From Chloroflexota bacterium (GTDB taxonomy: Bacteria; Chloroflexota; Anaerolineae; Anaerolineales; VGOW01): 37,863 bases of DNA. A program made the position numbers and the translations under genes. Under the pieces are notes generated by a model, which was not told where the DNA came from, did no database searches, and saw only the letters and a list, made by a program, of their open reading frames with translations. Where the stretch lies: the NCBI GenBank assembly GCA_016213135.1, contig JACRBQ010000029.1:1-37863 (forward strand), in the 5' to 3' direction. Shown here in pieces: positions 23,245 to 31,077 of the stretch. Numbering within the stretch: the first letter of the stretch is position 1; each line of letters starts with the position of its first letter.

Positions 23245-24309
23245 TTGCCCCCAAGTCCGCTGAACTGGCTGTTGGGTCTGTTTTCGCTCGATATTGGCAT
23301 TGATCTGGGCACGGCCAACACGCTGGTATACGTCCGCAATAAAGGCATTGTCCTCAACGAGCCATCCTGGGTGGTGATCGACAAGAAGACGCGCCGCCCA
23401 CTGGCGATTGGGGCCGAGGCCAAGGAGCTGGCGGGCCGCACCCCGGCGAACATCGTGGCAGTGCGGCCGATCCGCGATGGCGTGATATCGGAATTTGAGA
23501 TCACTCAGGCGATGCTGGAGTATTTCATTTCGAAGGCGCACGAGCAGAGCATTGTGCCCATCCCCCGGCCCCGAGTGGTGGTGGGCATTCCGTCCGGCGT
23601 GACGGAGGTGGAGAAGCGGGCGGTGTACGATGCGGCCATGGCCGCCGGGAGCCGCGAGGCGTATTTGATCGAGGAGCCAATGGCGGCCGCCCTCGGCGCC
23701 GGGCTGGCCGTGGGCGAGGCCAAGGGCACGATGATCGTGGACATCGGCGGCGGCACCAGCGAGATGGCTGTGTTTTCGATGGGCGGCATCGTGGTAAGCC
23801 GCTCGCTGCGGGTGGCGGGCGACGAGATGGATATGGAGATCATCGGCTATGCCCGCAACAAATATAATCTGCTGATCGGCGAGCGCATGGCCGAGCGCGT
23901 GAAGATAGCCATCGGTTCGGCGTATCCGCTGCGCGAGGAAAAGACGTTTACGCTGCGCGGGCGAAACCTGGTGAACGGCCTGCCCGAGGCCGTTGAGGTG
24001 TCGTCCATTGAAATTCGCGAGGCGCTATCGCAGTCGGTGCAGACGATTGTGGACACGTTGAAGGAGTCCATTGACGAGACGCCGCCGGAGATCATCGCCG
24101 ATCTGATGGAAATGGGCATTTGCATGGCGGGCGGCGGATCGCAATTGCAGGGGCTGACGGAGCGGCTGAGCGACGAATTGAAAGTGCGCGTGTGGCTGGC
24201 CGAAGATCCGCTGACGTGCGTGGCTCGCGGCGCGGGCCATATTCTCGAAGACCTCGAACACCTCAAGCGCTTCCTCGTCGGGTTGCAGCGCGGCAGCACC
24301 TCACACTAA
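23245..24309 (+). CDS. mreB: Rod-shape-determining protein MreB
   Basis: A 354-residue actin-like filament protein that guides sidewall peptidoglycan synthesis at the inner membrane. The phosphate 1 motif is DIGIDLGTANTLVYV near the N-terminus, phosphate 2 is TMIVDIGGGTSEMAVF, and the adenosine motif is GICMAGGGSQLQGL. The IEEPMAAALGAGL segment is also typical. No in-frame ATG exists: a TGA at 23239 closes the frame, so translation must begin at a non-ATG codon. TTG 23245 (PPSPLNWLLGLFSLDIG) has GGAG 11 nt upstream; TTG 23269 is the alternative. First gene of the mre-mrd-min-rod cluster. Confidence 0.96.
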   Translation: MPPSPLNWLLGLFSLDIGIDLGTANTLVYVRNKGIVLNEPSWVVIDKKTRRPLAIGAEAKELAGRTPANIVAVRPIRDGVISEFEITQAMLEYFISKAHEQSIVPIPRPRVVVGIPSGVTEVEKRAVYDAAMAAGSREAYLIEEPMAAALGAGLAVGEAKGTMIVDIGGGTSEMAVFSMGGIVVSRSLRVAGDEMDMEIIGYARNKYNLLIGERMAERVKIAIGSAYPLREEKTFTLRGRNLVNGLPEAVEVSSIEIREALSQSVQTIVDTLKESIDETPPEIIADLMEMGICMAGGGSQLQGLTERLSDELKVRVWLAEDPLTCVARGAGHILEDLEHLKRFLVGLQRGSTSH

Positions 24310-24310
24310 A

Positions 24311-24380
24311 GGATGAAGGCGGAAGGATGAATGATGAGTTTTGAGTTTGTCCTTCATCGTTCATCGTTCATCGTTCATCC
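24311..24380. repeat. Inverted heptad arrays between mreB and mreC
   Basis: Left arm: four 7-nt units of the GGATGAA type (24311-24338). Right arm: four TTCATCG/TTCATCC units (24353-24380). The arms are reverse complements, so the mRNA can form a hairpin; AAAGGATGAA at the left end pairs exactly with TTCATCCTTT at the right. The same unit occurs inside the radical SAM gene. No ribosome-binding site is left before mreC. Confidence 0.85.
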
Positions 24381-24388
24381 TTTTCCAA

Positions 24389-25258
24389 ATGCGTCGCTTC
24401 AATATATGGTCATTGCTGGCTGATCGGCGCGGGCTGGCGGTGACGCTGGTGGTGCTGAGCATCGCCGTGCTGGTGCTGGGCGCGCGCGGCTGGCTCGGCC
24501 CGCTGGAAGGCACGGTGCTGGCCCCGCTCATTCCGGCGCAGACGTTCATCACCCGCATCGTCGGCGCGGTATCCAACGCCTTCAACGCGCCCTCGGATTT
24601 GGAGGCGCTGCGAGCGCGGAACGCCGAGCTTGAAAAACAACTGGCCGACCTGGCGGCGGAGAACGTGCAACTGCAAGAGGCCAGAGCGCAGTTAGCCATT
24701 GTGTCGGCGCTGCTCGATTACGCCAGCAGCAGCCCGGAACGGCGCTACGTCACCGCCGACGTGGTGAGCCGCGACCCCAGCCTGTTCCTGCGCTATGTGT
24801 TGCTGAACAAAGGCTCGCGCGACGGCCTGGTGCGCGGCATGCCGGTGGTGACCGACAAAGGGCTGGTGGGGCAGATTACCGAGGTCACACCCAACGCCAG
24901 CAAAGTGCTGCTGATCACCGATGCCACCTCGGCGGTGGCGGTGCGGCTGCAAACGTCGCGGGCCGAGGGCATGGTCACCGGGCAGCAATCGGGCGAGCTG
25001 CGGCTGAACTTCATTTCGGTGGATGTGGACTTGAAGCCGGACGAGATCATTCTCACCTCGGGGCTGGGCGGACAGTTCCCCACGGGCCTGGTGGTGGGCC
25101 GGGTGGTGTCGACGCGCAAGCGCACTTTTGACGTGTTTCAGGAAGCGGACGTGCAGTCGGCCATTGATTTCGACCAACTGGAAACGGTGCTGATCATCAC
25201 CAACTTTGAGCCGCCGCAGTTGGGGCCGCTGCTGGGCACGCCCACCCCGGCGCCCTAA
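24389..25258 (+). CDS. mreC: Rod-shape-determining protein MreC
   Basis: A 289-residue bitopic membrane protein: a short cytoplasmic start (MRRFNIWSLLADRRG), one membrane helix (residues 17-31), then a coiled coil (about 69-103, LEALRARNAELEKQLADL). A two-domain beta barrel follows, with GLVRGMPVVTDKGLVGQITEVTPNASKVLLITD and ILTSGLGGQFPTGLVVGRVVS. It couples MreB to PBP2 and RodA outside the membrane. ATG 24389 fits the family start, but no ribosome-binding site precedes it. The frame is open back through the heptad array to a TTG at 24341, which would add a repeat-coded extension (HRSSFIL). Confidence 0.94.
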   Translation: MRRFNIWSLLADRRGLAVTLVVLSIAVLVLGARGWLGPLEGTVLAPLIPAQTFITRIVGAVSNAFNAPSDLEALRARNAELEKQLADLAAENVQLQEARAQLAIVSALLDYASSSPERRYVTADVVSRDPSLFLRYVLLNKGSRDGLVRGMPVVTDKGLVGQITEVTPNASKVLLITDATSAVAVRLQTSRAEGMVTGQQSGELRLNFISVDVDLKPDEIILTSGLGGQFPTGLVVGRVVSTRKRTFDVFQEADVQSAIDFDQLETVLIITNFEPPQLGPLLGTPTPAP

Positions 25259-25267
25259 CGCCTCGCC

Positions 25268-25768
25268 ATGAGAAGCTTGCCCATTGCCATTCCGCTGCTG
25301 GCGCTGGCGGCCATGCTGCAAGCCGCCGTGCTCACGCACGTCCGATTTTTGGGCGGCGGCTTCGATCTGGTGCTGGTGTTGGTGCTGGCGTGGAATCTCG
25401 TCCGGCGCAACATCGACGGCCCCCTGTGGGCGCTGATCGGCGGCCTGCTGGCCGACACCCTTTCCGGTGGGCCGTTCGGGGCTTCGACGTTGGGGTTGAC
25501 TCTGCTCAGCCTGACGATATCGCTGACCGAAGGGCGGTTCTACCAGGCCAACATGCTGGTGGCGCTGCTGGCGAGCCTCATCGGCACGATCTTCTATCAC
25601 TTGATATACTTAAGCGTGCTGGCGCTGGCGGGCCGGGCGGTCAATCTGGCCGACGCGCTTACGTTGGTGACTCTACCCTCGACCATCCTCAACTTTCTGC
25701 TGATGCTGCCGGTGTATCAGGCGGCCAAATGGCTGTCGTGGCAAATCGCCCCGCCGCCGGTCAAATAA
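25268..25768 (+). CDS. mreD: Rod-shape-determining protein MreD
   Basis: A 166-residue membrane protein with about five or six helices, beginning MRSLPIAIPLLALAAMLQAAVL. The MreD pattern is seen in DLVLVLVLAWNLVRRNIDGPLWALIGGLLADTLSGGPFGASTLGLTL, including the G-L-x-x-D-x-x-S-G-x-P-x-G motif. It starts 9 bp after mreC and is followed 8 bp later by mrdA, as in classic mreBCD operons. Confidence 0.92.
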   Translation: MRSLPIAIPLLALAAMLQAAVLTHVRFLGGGFDLVLVLVLAWNLVRRNIDGPLWALIGGLLADTLSGGPFGASTLGLTLLSLTISLTEGRFYQANMLVALLASLIGTIFYHLIYLSVLALAGRAVNLADALTLVTLPSTILNFLLMLPVYQAAKWLSWQIAPPPVK

Positions 25769-25776
25769 GCGGCCCC

Positions 25777-27843
25777 ATGAAAAACGGTTTGAAAATTCCC
25801 CATCGCCAACCCGAAGCCTCCGGCGGCGATCCAACCAAACAGCCCATCGACCCCTATCGGATGTTGCCGTTTTACGGCCTGCTCGTCGCCGCCATCATCG
25901 TCTTCGCAGCCCGGCTGGTCTATTTGCAGGGCGTCAAAGGCGCGGATTACAGTGCAGCCGCCCAGGAAAACCGCGAGCAACTCGTCAACCTGCCCGCCCC
26001 GCGCGGCATCATTTACGACCGCAACGGCGTGCAGTTGGTGCGCAACGTTCCCTCATTCAACGTCACCATCACCCCGGCCTACATGCCGGACGATGAAATC
26101 CGCCTGCAGGAGCTTTACCGCTACATCTCGCAACTCACCGGCGTGCCCATCCACACCCCGCCGCTGGATACCGGCACGCGCTGCGGCCTCACCGACACGC
26201 CGCCGTGCGGCATCACCGACCTGGTGAGTCAGGGCGAAAGCCTGGCCCCCTACGTGCCGGTGATCGTCAAGAAAGACGTGCCCACCGACGTGGCCTTCAC
26301 CATCCGCGAACGCCTGCGCAACCTGCCCGGCGTGGGCATCAGCGTCACCCCCCTGCGCGATTACCCCACCGGCGCCCTCACCGCGCACGTCGTCGGCTTC
26401 ATGGGGCCGATTACCAGAGAAGTGGAACAAGCCTACATTGACCAGGGCTTTGACCCCTCGCGCGACAAGATCGGCTACTCCGGAATAGAGGCCTGGGAGC
26501 AAGACCTCCTCGCCGGCAAAAACGGCTACAAGTACATCGAAGAAGACGTGGCCGGGTTGGAACTGCGCACCATCGGCGAGCCGGTGAACCCCGTCCCCGG
26601 CAACAACCTTGTGCTGACTATTGACGTGCGCCTGCAAGCGGCGGCGCAAGCGGCGCTTACGCATATGATCAATTCCATCAACCTGCGCGCCAATCGCACC
26701 GTGTCCCAGAATGGCGTGGTCATCGCTATGAACCCGCGCACGGGCGAGGTTTTGGCCATGGTGTCGTGGCCCACTTACGACAACGAGAAGTTCGCGCGCC
26801 TCATCCCCGCCGACTACTACAGCGCCATCCTCACCGACCCCTCCAGGCCCTTCCTCAATCAGGCCGTATCGGGCCAGCACGCTCCCGGCTCGGTATTCAA
26901 AATCGTCGTGGCCGCCGGCGCGCTGCAAGACAAAGTGATTGACCCGGCCCGCACGCTGAACGACCCCGGCGAGATCATCATCGCTAATAAATACTTCCCC
27001 AACGACCCCGGCCAGGCAAAAAAGGTGGTGTGCTGGAAGGAGAGCGGCCACGGCGATATCGACATGATCAGCGCCATTGCCGAATCGTGCAGCGTGTACT
27101 TCTACAAAATCGGCGGCGGCTACGAACCGGACGGCGTGGCCGGGCTGGGCATCGACCGCCTGTACGACTACGCCAACGACTTTGGCTTCAACCGCCGCAC
27201 CGGCATTGAACTGCCCGGCGAACTGCGCGGCCTCATCCCCAGCCGCGACTACAAACGCATCTACATCGGCGAGAACTGGTCCACCGGCGACACCTACATC
27301 GCGGCCATCGGGCAGGGGCTGGTGGTCGCCACCCCCCTTCAAGTGCTCGATTCCGTCACGCCCTTCCTCAACAACGGCTGGCTGATCCAGCCCACGCTGA
27401 TCAAAGAAGTGGTGGACGGCGAGGGCAACGTGGTGACGCCGTTTCAAGTTCAAATGCGCGACGGCAACCCCGCCACGCCCGAACTGGACCCCGTGCCCAT
27501 CTCTGCCGACACCATCGCCATCGTCCGCGCCGGAATGGAGAGAGTGATCCGCGACGGCACGGGCAAAGACCTTGACCCCATCGAGGGTGTGACGTTCGCC
27601 GGCAAAAGCGGCACCGCCGAATACTGCGACGACATCGCCGCGCGCAAGAACCTGTGCCAGTTTGGCGCGTGGCCCACGCACGGATGGTTTTTGGGCTACG
27701 CCCCCGCCGTCAACCCGGAGATTGCCGTAGTGGCCTTTGTGTACAACGGCGGCGAAGGCTCGCTCGTCGCCGGGCCTATCGTGCAGCAAGTGCTGCAAGC
27801 TTATTTCGACCTCAAGCAGATTGACAGCTCGCACGGTCGATAG
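25777..27843 (+). CDS. mrdA: Penicillin-binding protein 2 (class B transpeptidase)
   Basis: A 688-residue peptidoglycan transpeptidase for sidewall elongation, anchored by an N-terminal helix (residues 32-50). The pedestal region begins PAPRGIIYDRNGVQL (73-87). The catalytic motif is SVFK (Ser372) and the third motif is KSGT (610-613). The second motif is SCS at 437-439 (AESCSVYFYKIGG), where SxN or SxD is usual. RTGEVLAMVSWPTYD and GIELPGE are also typical. The insert CGLTDTPPCGITDL is an unusual Cys-containing loop in the pedestal. ATG 25777 is 8 bp after the mreD stop. Partner of RodA encoded at the end of the cluster. Confidence 0.95.
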   Translation: MKNGLKIPHRQPEASGGDPTKQPIDPYRMLPFYGLLVAAIIVFAARLVYLQGVKGADYSAAAQENREQLVNLPAPRGIIYDRNGVQLVRNVPSFNVTITPAYMPDDEIRLQELYRYISQLTGVPIHTPPLDTGTRCGLTDTPPCGITDLVSQGESLAPYVPVIVKKDVPTDVAFTIRERLRNLPGVGISVTPLRDYPTGALTAHVVGFMGPITREVEQAYIDQGFDPSRDKIGYSGIEAWEQDLLAGKNGYKYIEEDVAGLELRTIGEPVNPVPGNNLVLTIDVRLQAAAQAALTHMINSINLRANRTVSQNGVVIAMNPRTGEVLAMVSWPTYDNEKFARLIPADYYSAILTDPSRPFLNQAVSGQHAPGSVFKIVVAAGALQDKVIDPARTLNDPGEIIIANKYFPNDPGQAKKVVCWKESGHGDIDMISAIAESCSVYFYKIGGGYEPDGVAGLGIDRLYDYANDFGFNRRTGIELPGELRGLIPSRDYKRIYIGENWSTGDTYIAAIGQGLVVATPLQVLDSVTPFLNNGWLIQPTLIKEVVDGEGNVVTPFQVQMRDGNPATPELDPVPISADTIAIVRAGMERVIRDGTGKDLDPIEGVTFAGKSGTAEYCDDIAARKNLCQFGAWPTHGWFLGYAPAVNPEIAVVAFVYNGGEGSLVAGPIVQQVLQAYFDLKQIDSSHGR

Positions 27844-27853
27844 CGCGCCTGCC

Positions 27854-30850
27854 ATGACGCTTCGCGAGCGACTTGCATCCGCCGCCGCTGTCGGCCTCTG
27901 CGCCCTCGCCGTCGGGCGCGCCCTCTTCGAAACATTCCCGCTGCAACGCGGAGCGGCCGTCGGCCCCGCGCCCGCGGCGATTGCCGCGTTCATCATCGCC
28001 GCCGCAGCTTTCTCCGCATCGGCCCGGTGGCCCCTCCGCTTCGCCGCCCTCATCCCCCTGCTCCTCCCGGTGATTGGGCTGATCGATCAAAGCGTGAATC
28101 CGCTGCGCGATTGGACGTTGATAACGGCGGGATTGGGCGGAACGACGCTGGTGCACCTCTTCTCCCGTGGCGACCGCTTCACGGCCCGCGCCCTTTCCTC
28201 CGTGTATGCGACCGGTTTAACTGCCGTTGTCGCCGTCCTCTACCTTCGCACGCTGGCCCCCACCGTGGGCGCTGCCGACACGTTTGAATTTCAAGTCAAC
28301 GCCCTCCGGCTCGGCATCTCGCACGGCAGCGGCTATCCGCTCTATCTCATCTTCGCCAAGCTGTTCAGCCTGTTGCCCGTGGGCGGCACGGCGGCGTTTC
28401 GCATCAACCTGTCGGCGGCGGCGTTTGGGGTGGCTGCCGCGCTGGCGGCCTATGCCGTGGCCCGTACCCTGCAAGCCTCTCGCCCCGCCGCGTGGATCGC
28501 CGCGCTGAGCCTCGCCCTGTCCATCGGCCTGTGGTCGCGCGCCGTCGAGGCCGAGGTCTATACCTTGCACGTCGCGCTGGTGGGAGTCATTTTGCTGTTG
28601 GCGTTCAGGAGTCAGAGGTCAGAAGTCAGAAGTCAGAAAGTTTGGCATTTGACATTTGGCATTTGGCATTTGCTCTTCTTCCTCTTCGGCCTTTCGCTCG
28701 GCAACCATCTCACTACTGTGCTGCTCGCGCCGGCGGTGGCAATTGCCTTCGCCGCTCAGTGGCGCAGCGCGCGGCCCACAGTGCGGCAACTGCTCATTGC
28801 TGCGCTGTGCTTTGCCCTCGGCCTCAGCGTGTACCTCTATTTGCCGCTGCGCTGGCCCGCCGTAAACCACGGCGAACCGATGACGTGGGAGCTGTTCCGA
28901 CACTTCATCACCGGGCAGGAAGCGCAGGGCGCGCTGCGGCTGAACGCCTGGCACGCCGACTTTGGCCGTTACGGCATTGTGGCCCGCAAGGCACTGGATC
29001 AGTTTGGCTGGGCGGGCGCGGCGGCGGCGCTCATCGGGCTGGGGGCGCTGGCCCGCCGTAAGCCCGTCGCCGCGCTCATCACGCTGGCGGCCTATGGGGC
29101 CTTTGCCTTCTTTGGCCTGTCGTTCTACGTGCCCGACCCGGATTACTCGTCGTTCCTTTTGCCGGCGCATTTTGTGCAAGTGGTGTGGATGGCGCTGGGC
29201 ATCACGGCAATTGTCAATGCACGATTCACAATTCTCAAATCACAAACGGCCCGGCTCTATGCCTTGTGCATTGTGAATTGTGCCTTCGTCCTGATCCCTG
29301 CCGGCCTGCTCTGGTCCAACCTGCCGCGCGTGGACGCTTCGGGCAACTGGGGCGAATACCGGCTGGGGCAATACATTCTCAGCCGGCCGCTCAACCCGGG
29401 CGCCGCCATTCTGGCCGACAGCGAACTGATCGCCCCGCTTTACTATTTGCAGGTGGCCGAGGGCATTCGGCCCGACCTGGAGGTGATGGTGCTGCCGGAC
29501 GAGGACTCCTATCGGGCCGAACTCGACGCCCGCGTCGCCGCCGGGCAAACGGTATATTTGGGGCGCTATTTGCCGCACCTGTCGGACGCGTATTATTTGC
29601 ACTCGCTCGGCCCGCTGACGGAGGCCGGGCCAACGGCGCACACGTTGCCCGATGGCGTGACGCCGGTGGATCAGGATTTCGGCGGGGCGATCAGGTTGCG
29701 CGGCTACACGCTCGACTCGGCCACCGTGGCCGCCGACGATGCTGCGCAGCTGACTCTGTTTTGGCAGGCGCTCAAGCCGCCGCCGGGAAATTATCGCGTG
29801 ACGCTACGGCTGATCGATGCGGACGGTGTGGCGCGGCTCACCGGCCCGGCCAATGTCCCCGCCGGGAAAATGTATCCCACGGCGGCGTGGCCGGTGGATG
29901 ATGTGGTAAGCGACTTTCAATCGCTGCAATTGGATCGGGCGCTGACTCCGGGGAGGTATTCGTTGCAGGTGGGGCTGTTTCTCCCGTTCAGCGCCGAGGG
30001 GTTGGGCGCGTGGCTGACATTGACGACGCTAACGGTGCTGCCGCCGACGACCGACCCGCCGATTGCTCACGCGATGCGGGCGCGTTTCTCGAACGGATTG
30101 TGGCTGATGGGATACGATGTGCCGGCCTCTGCTGCGCCCAATTCGCAAGCGGCGATCACCCTGTTCTGGCAGCGGCCGCCGGGGATGGTCGATCCGGTGG
30201 AGGTGAGGGTGTGTCCGGCGGACGGGGTGTGCAGCCCGGTGGTGCTGGTGTTGGCGGCCCAACCTGCGGGGCGTATTTTTGAATCGCGTCACACGGTGAC
30301 CCTGCCCGCCGTGGCGGGGCGGCTGCCACTGGCGGTGAACGTGGCAAGCGCCACCGCCGTGTGCGGTTGGGCGGAGGGGGCGGCGTCCGGCGGGGTTTGT
30401 GAGCTGCCGGCCATTGCCGTGGAGGGATCCGCCATCGCCGCCGAGGCCATCAATTTTGACAATCAAATTATTTTGGAAAGTTTGAAGATTGAAACGCCGG
30501 CGGCCGCGCCGGGGCAGATGGTGGTGGTTACGGCGCGCTGGCGCGGGCTGCGGGCGATGGACGCGGACTACACGGTGTTCGTGCATTTGCTGGGGCCGGA
30601 CGGGCGGGTGCATGGGCAGGTGGATGCATGGCCGGTGCAGGGGACGCTGCCGACGAGCGGCTGGCCGCCGAACGAAACGATTGACGACCGCTTTGAGGTT
30701 CGCGTGCCGGACGATGCGCCGCCGGGGGAGTATTCGGTGGAGGTGGGCTGGTATTTGCTGGCGACGCTGGATCGGCTGCCGGTGTTGGACGCAAGTGGGG
30801 CGGCGATTGATGACCGGTTTTTGATGAGCGGGTTGGCAGTGGGTCGATAG
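27854..30850 (+). CDS. DUF2723-type membrane protein with C-terminal beta modules
   Basis: 998 residues. About a dozen membrane helices fill residues 1-480, with the DUF2723 signatures TLAPTVGAADTFEFQVNALRLG and ISHGSGYPLYLIFAKLFSLLPVGGTAAFRINLSAA, the ones that resemble GT-C protein O-mannosyltransferases (TMEM260 group). YDVPEVEAEVYTLH-type EAEVYTLHVAL and LSLGNHLTTVLL follow. The extracytoplasmic half has three beta-sandwich modules near residues 609-740, 750-860 and 866-998 (TLFWQALKPPPGNYRVTLRL, then VFVHLLGPDGRVHGQ). ATG 27854 begins 10 bp after mrdA. Two repeat-coded stretches (28604-28671 and 29209-29284) replace loops. Its place in the cell-shape operon suggests a role in envelope glycosylation; this is inference. 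Confidence 0.85.
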   Translation: MTLRERLASAAAVGLCALAVGRALFETFPLQRGAAVGPAPAAIAAFIIAAAAFSASARWPLRFAALIPLLLPVIGLIDQSVNPLRDWTLITAGLGGTTLVHLFSRGDRFTARALSSVYATGLTAVVAVLYLRTLAPTVGAADTFEFQVNALRLGISHGSGYPLYLIFAKLFSLLPVGGTAAFRINLSAAAFGVAAALAAYAVARTLQASRPAAWIAALSLALSIGLWSRAVEAEVYTLHVALVGVILLLAFRSQRSEVRSQKVWHLTFGIWHLLFFLFGLSLGNHLTTVLLAPAVAIAFAAQWRSARPTVRQLLIAALCFALGLSVYLYLPLRWPAVNHGEPMTWELFRHFITGQEAQGALRLNAWHADFGRYGIVARKALDQFGWAGAAAALIGLGALARRKPVAALITLAAYGAFAFFGLSFYVPDPDYSSFLLPAHFVQVVWMALGITAIVNARFTILKSQTARLYALCIVNCAFVLIPAGLLWSNLPRVDASGNWGEYRLGQYILSRPLNPGAAILADSELIAPLYYLQVAEGIRPDLEVMVLPDEDSYRAELDARVAAGQTVYLGRYLPHLSDAYYLHSLGPLTEAGPTAHTLPDGVTPVDQDFGGAIRLRGYTLDSATVAADDAAQLTLFWQALKPPPGNYRVTLRLIDADGVARLTGPANVPAGKMYPTAAWPVDDVVSDFQSLQLDRALTPGRYSLQVGLFLPFSAEGLGAWLTLTTLTVLPPTTDPPIAHAMRARFSNGLWLMGYDVPASAAPNSQAAITLFWQRPPGMVDPVEVRVCPADGVCSPVVLVLAAQPAGRIFESRHTVTLPAVAGRLPLAVNVASATAVCGWAEGAASGGVCELPAIAVEGSAIAAEAINFDNQIILESLKIETPAAAPGQMVVVTARWRGLRAMDADYTVFVHLLGPDGRVHGQVDAWPVQGTLPTSGWPPNETIDDRFEVRVPDDAPPGEYSVEVGWYLLATLDRLPVLDASGAAIDDRFLMSGLAVGR
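28604..28671 (+). repeat. Two heptad arrays inside the DUF2723 gene
   Basis: Positions 28604-28638 hold five units of the GTCAGAA type. Positions 28644-28671 hold four GGCATTT/GACATTT units. They encode RSQRSEVRSQKVWHLTFGIWHL, in frame, in a loop between membrane helices. In the second DUF2723 protein of the window the same stretch (from Y-x-L-H to N-H-L) is 8 residues shorter. Confidence 0.85.
29209..29284 (+). repeat. Degenerate inverted heptad array inside the DUF2723 gene
   Basis: Six 7-nt units (AATTGTC, AATGCAC, GATTCAC, AATTCTC, AAATCAC and a last degenerate one) at 29209-29250 are followed by TTGTGCA, TTGTGAA and TTGTGCC at 29264-29284. The second block is the reverse complement type of the first. 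The stretch encodes AIVNARFTILKSQTARLYALCIVN around a membrane helix boundary. Confidence 0.65.
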
Positions 30851-30860
30851 CTATCAGCAG

Positions 30861-31021
30861 TCATCTCCCACCTCTCATCTCTCACCTCTCATCTCCCACC
30901 TCTCATCTCCCACCTCTCATCTCTCATCTCCCACCTCTCATCTCTCATCTCTCATCTCTCGTCTCTCACCTCTCATCTCCCACCTCTCACCTCTCATCTC
31001 TCATCTCTCTTCTCTCATCAC
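30861..31021 (+). repeat. 23-unit heptanucleotide array upstream of minC
   Basis: Twenty-three consecutive 7-nt units without a single length error. There are three main types, TCATCTC, CCACCTC and TCACCTC, plus TCGTCTC and TCTTCTC once each. Four more degenerate units carry on to 31049. The plus strand is almost free of G, so the element is a strand-asymmetric C/T tract with an A at position 3 of each unit. It separates the DUF2723 gene from minC. Confidence 0.92.
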
Positions 31022-31035
31022 GCTTCACGCATCAT

Positions 31036-31064
31036 TCGTCATTTATCCTCCGCCATTGTATAAT
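31036..31064 (+). promoter_or_regulatory. Promoter of minCDE-rodA, with a very short leader
   Basis: TCGTCA (31036-31041) and a perfect TATAAT (31059-31064) are 17 bp apart. The minC ATG is at 31078, so the mRNA would have only about 7 nt before the start codon. No ribosome-binding site is seen. The segment TGTATAATCC is identical to the mreB -10 region. Confidence 0.55.
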
Positions 31065-31077
31065 CCTGCCCACGCTT

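Noticed and set aside
26053..28053. A 666-codon open frame on the minus strand across mrdA
   Set aside because: It is antisense to a fully conserved PBP2 and has the His/Val/Gly/Ala-rich look of GC-rich shadow frames; no motif is present.
30861..31049. CRISPR array
   Set aside because: The repeat unit is 7 nt with no spacers, and no cas gene is near.
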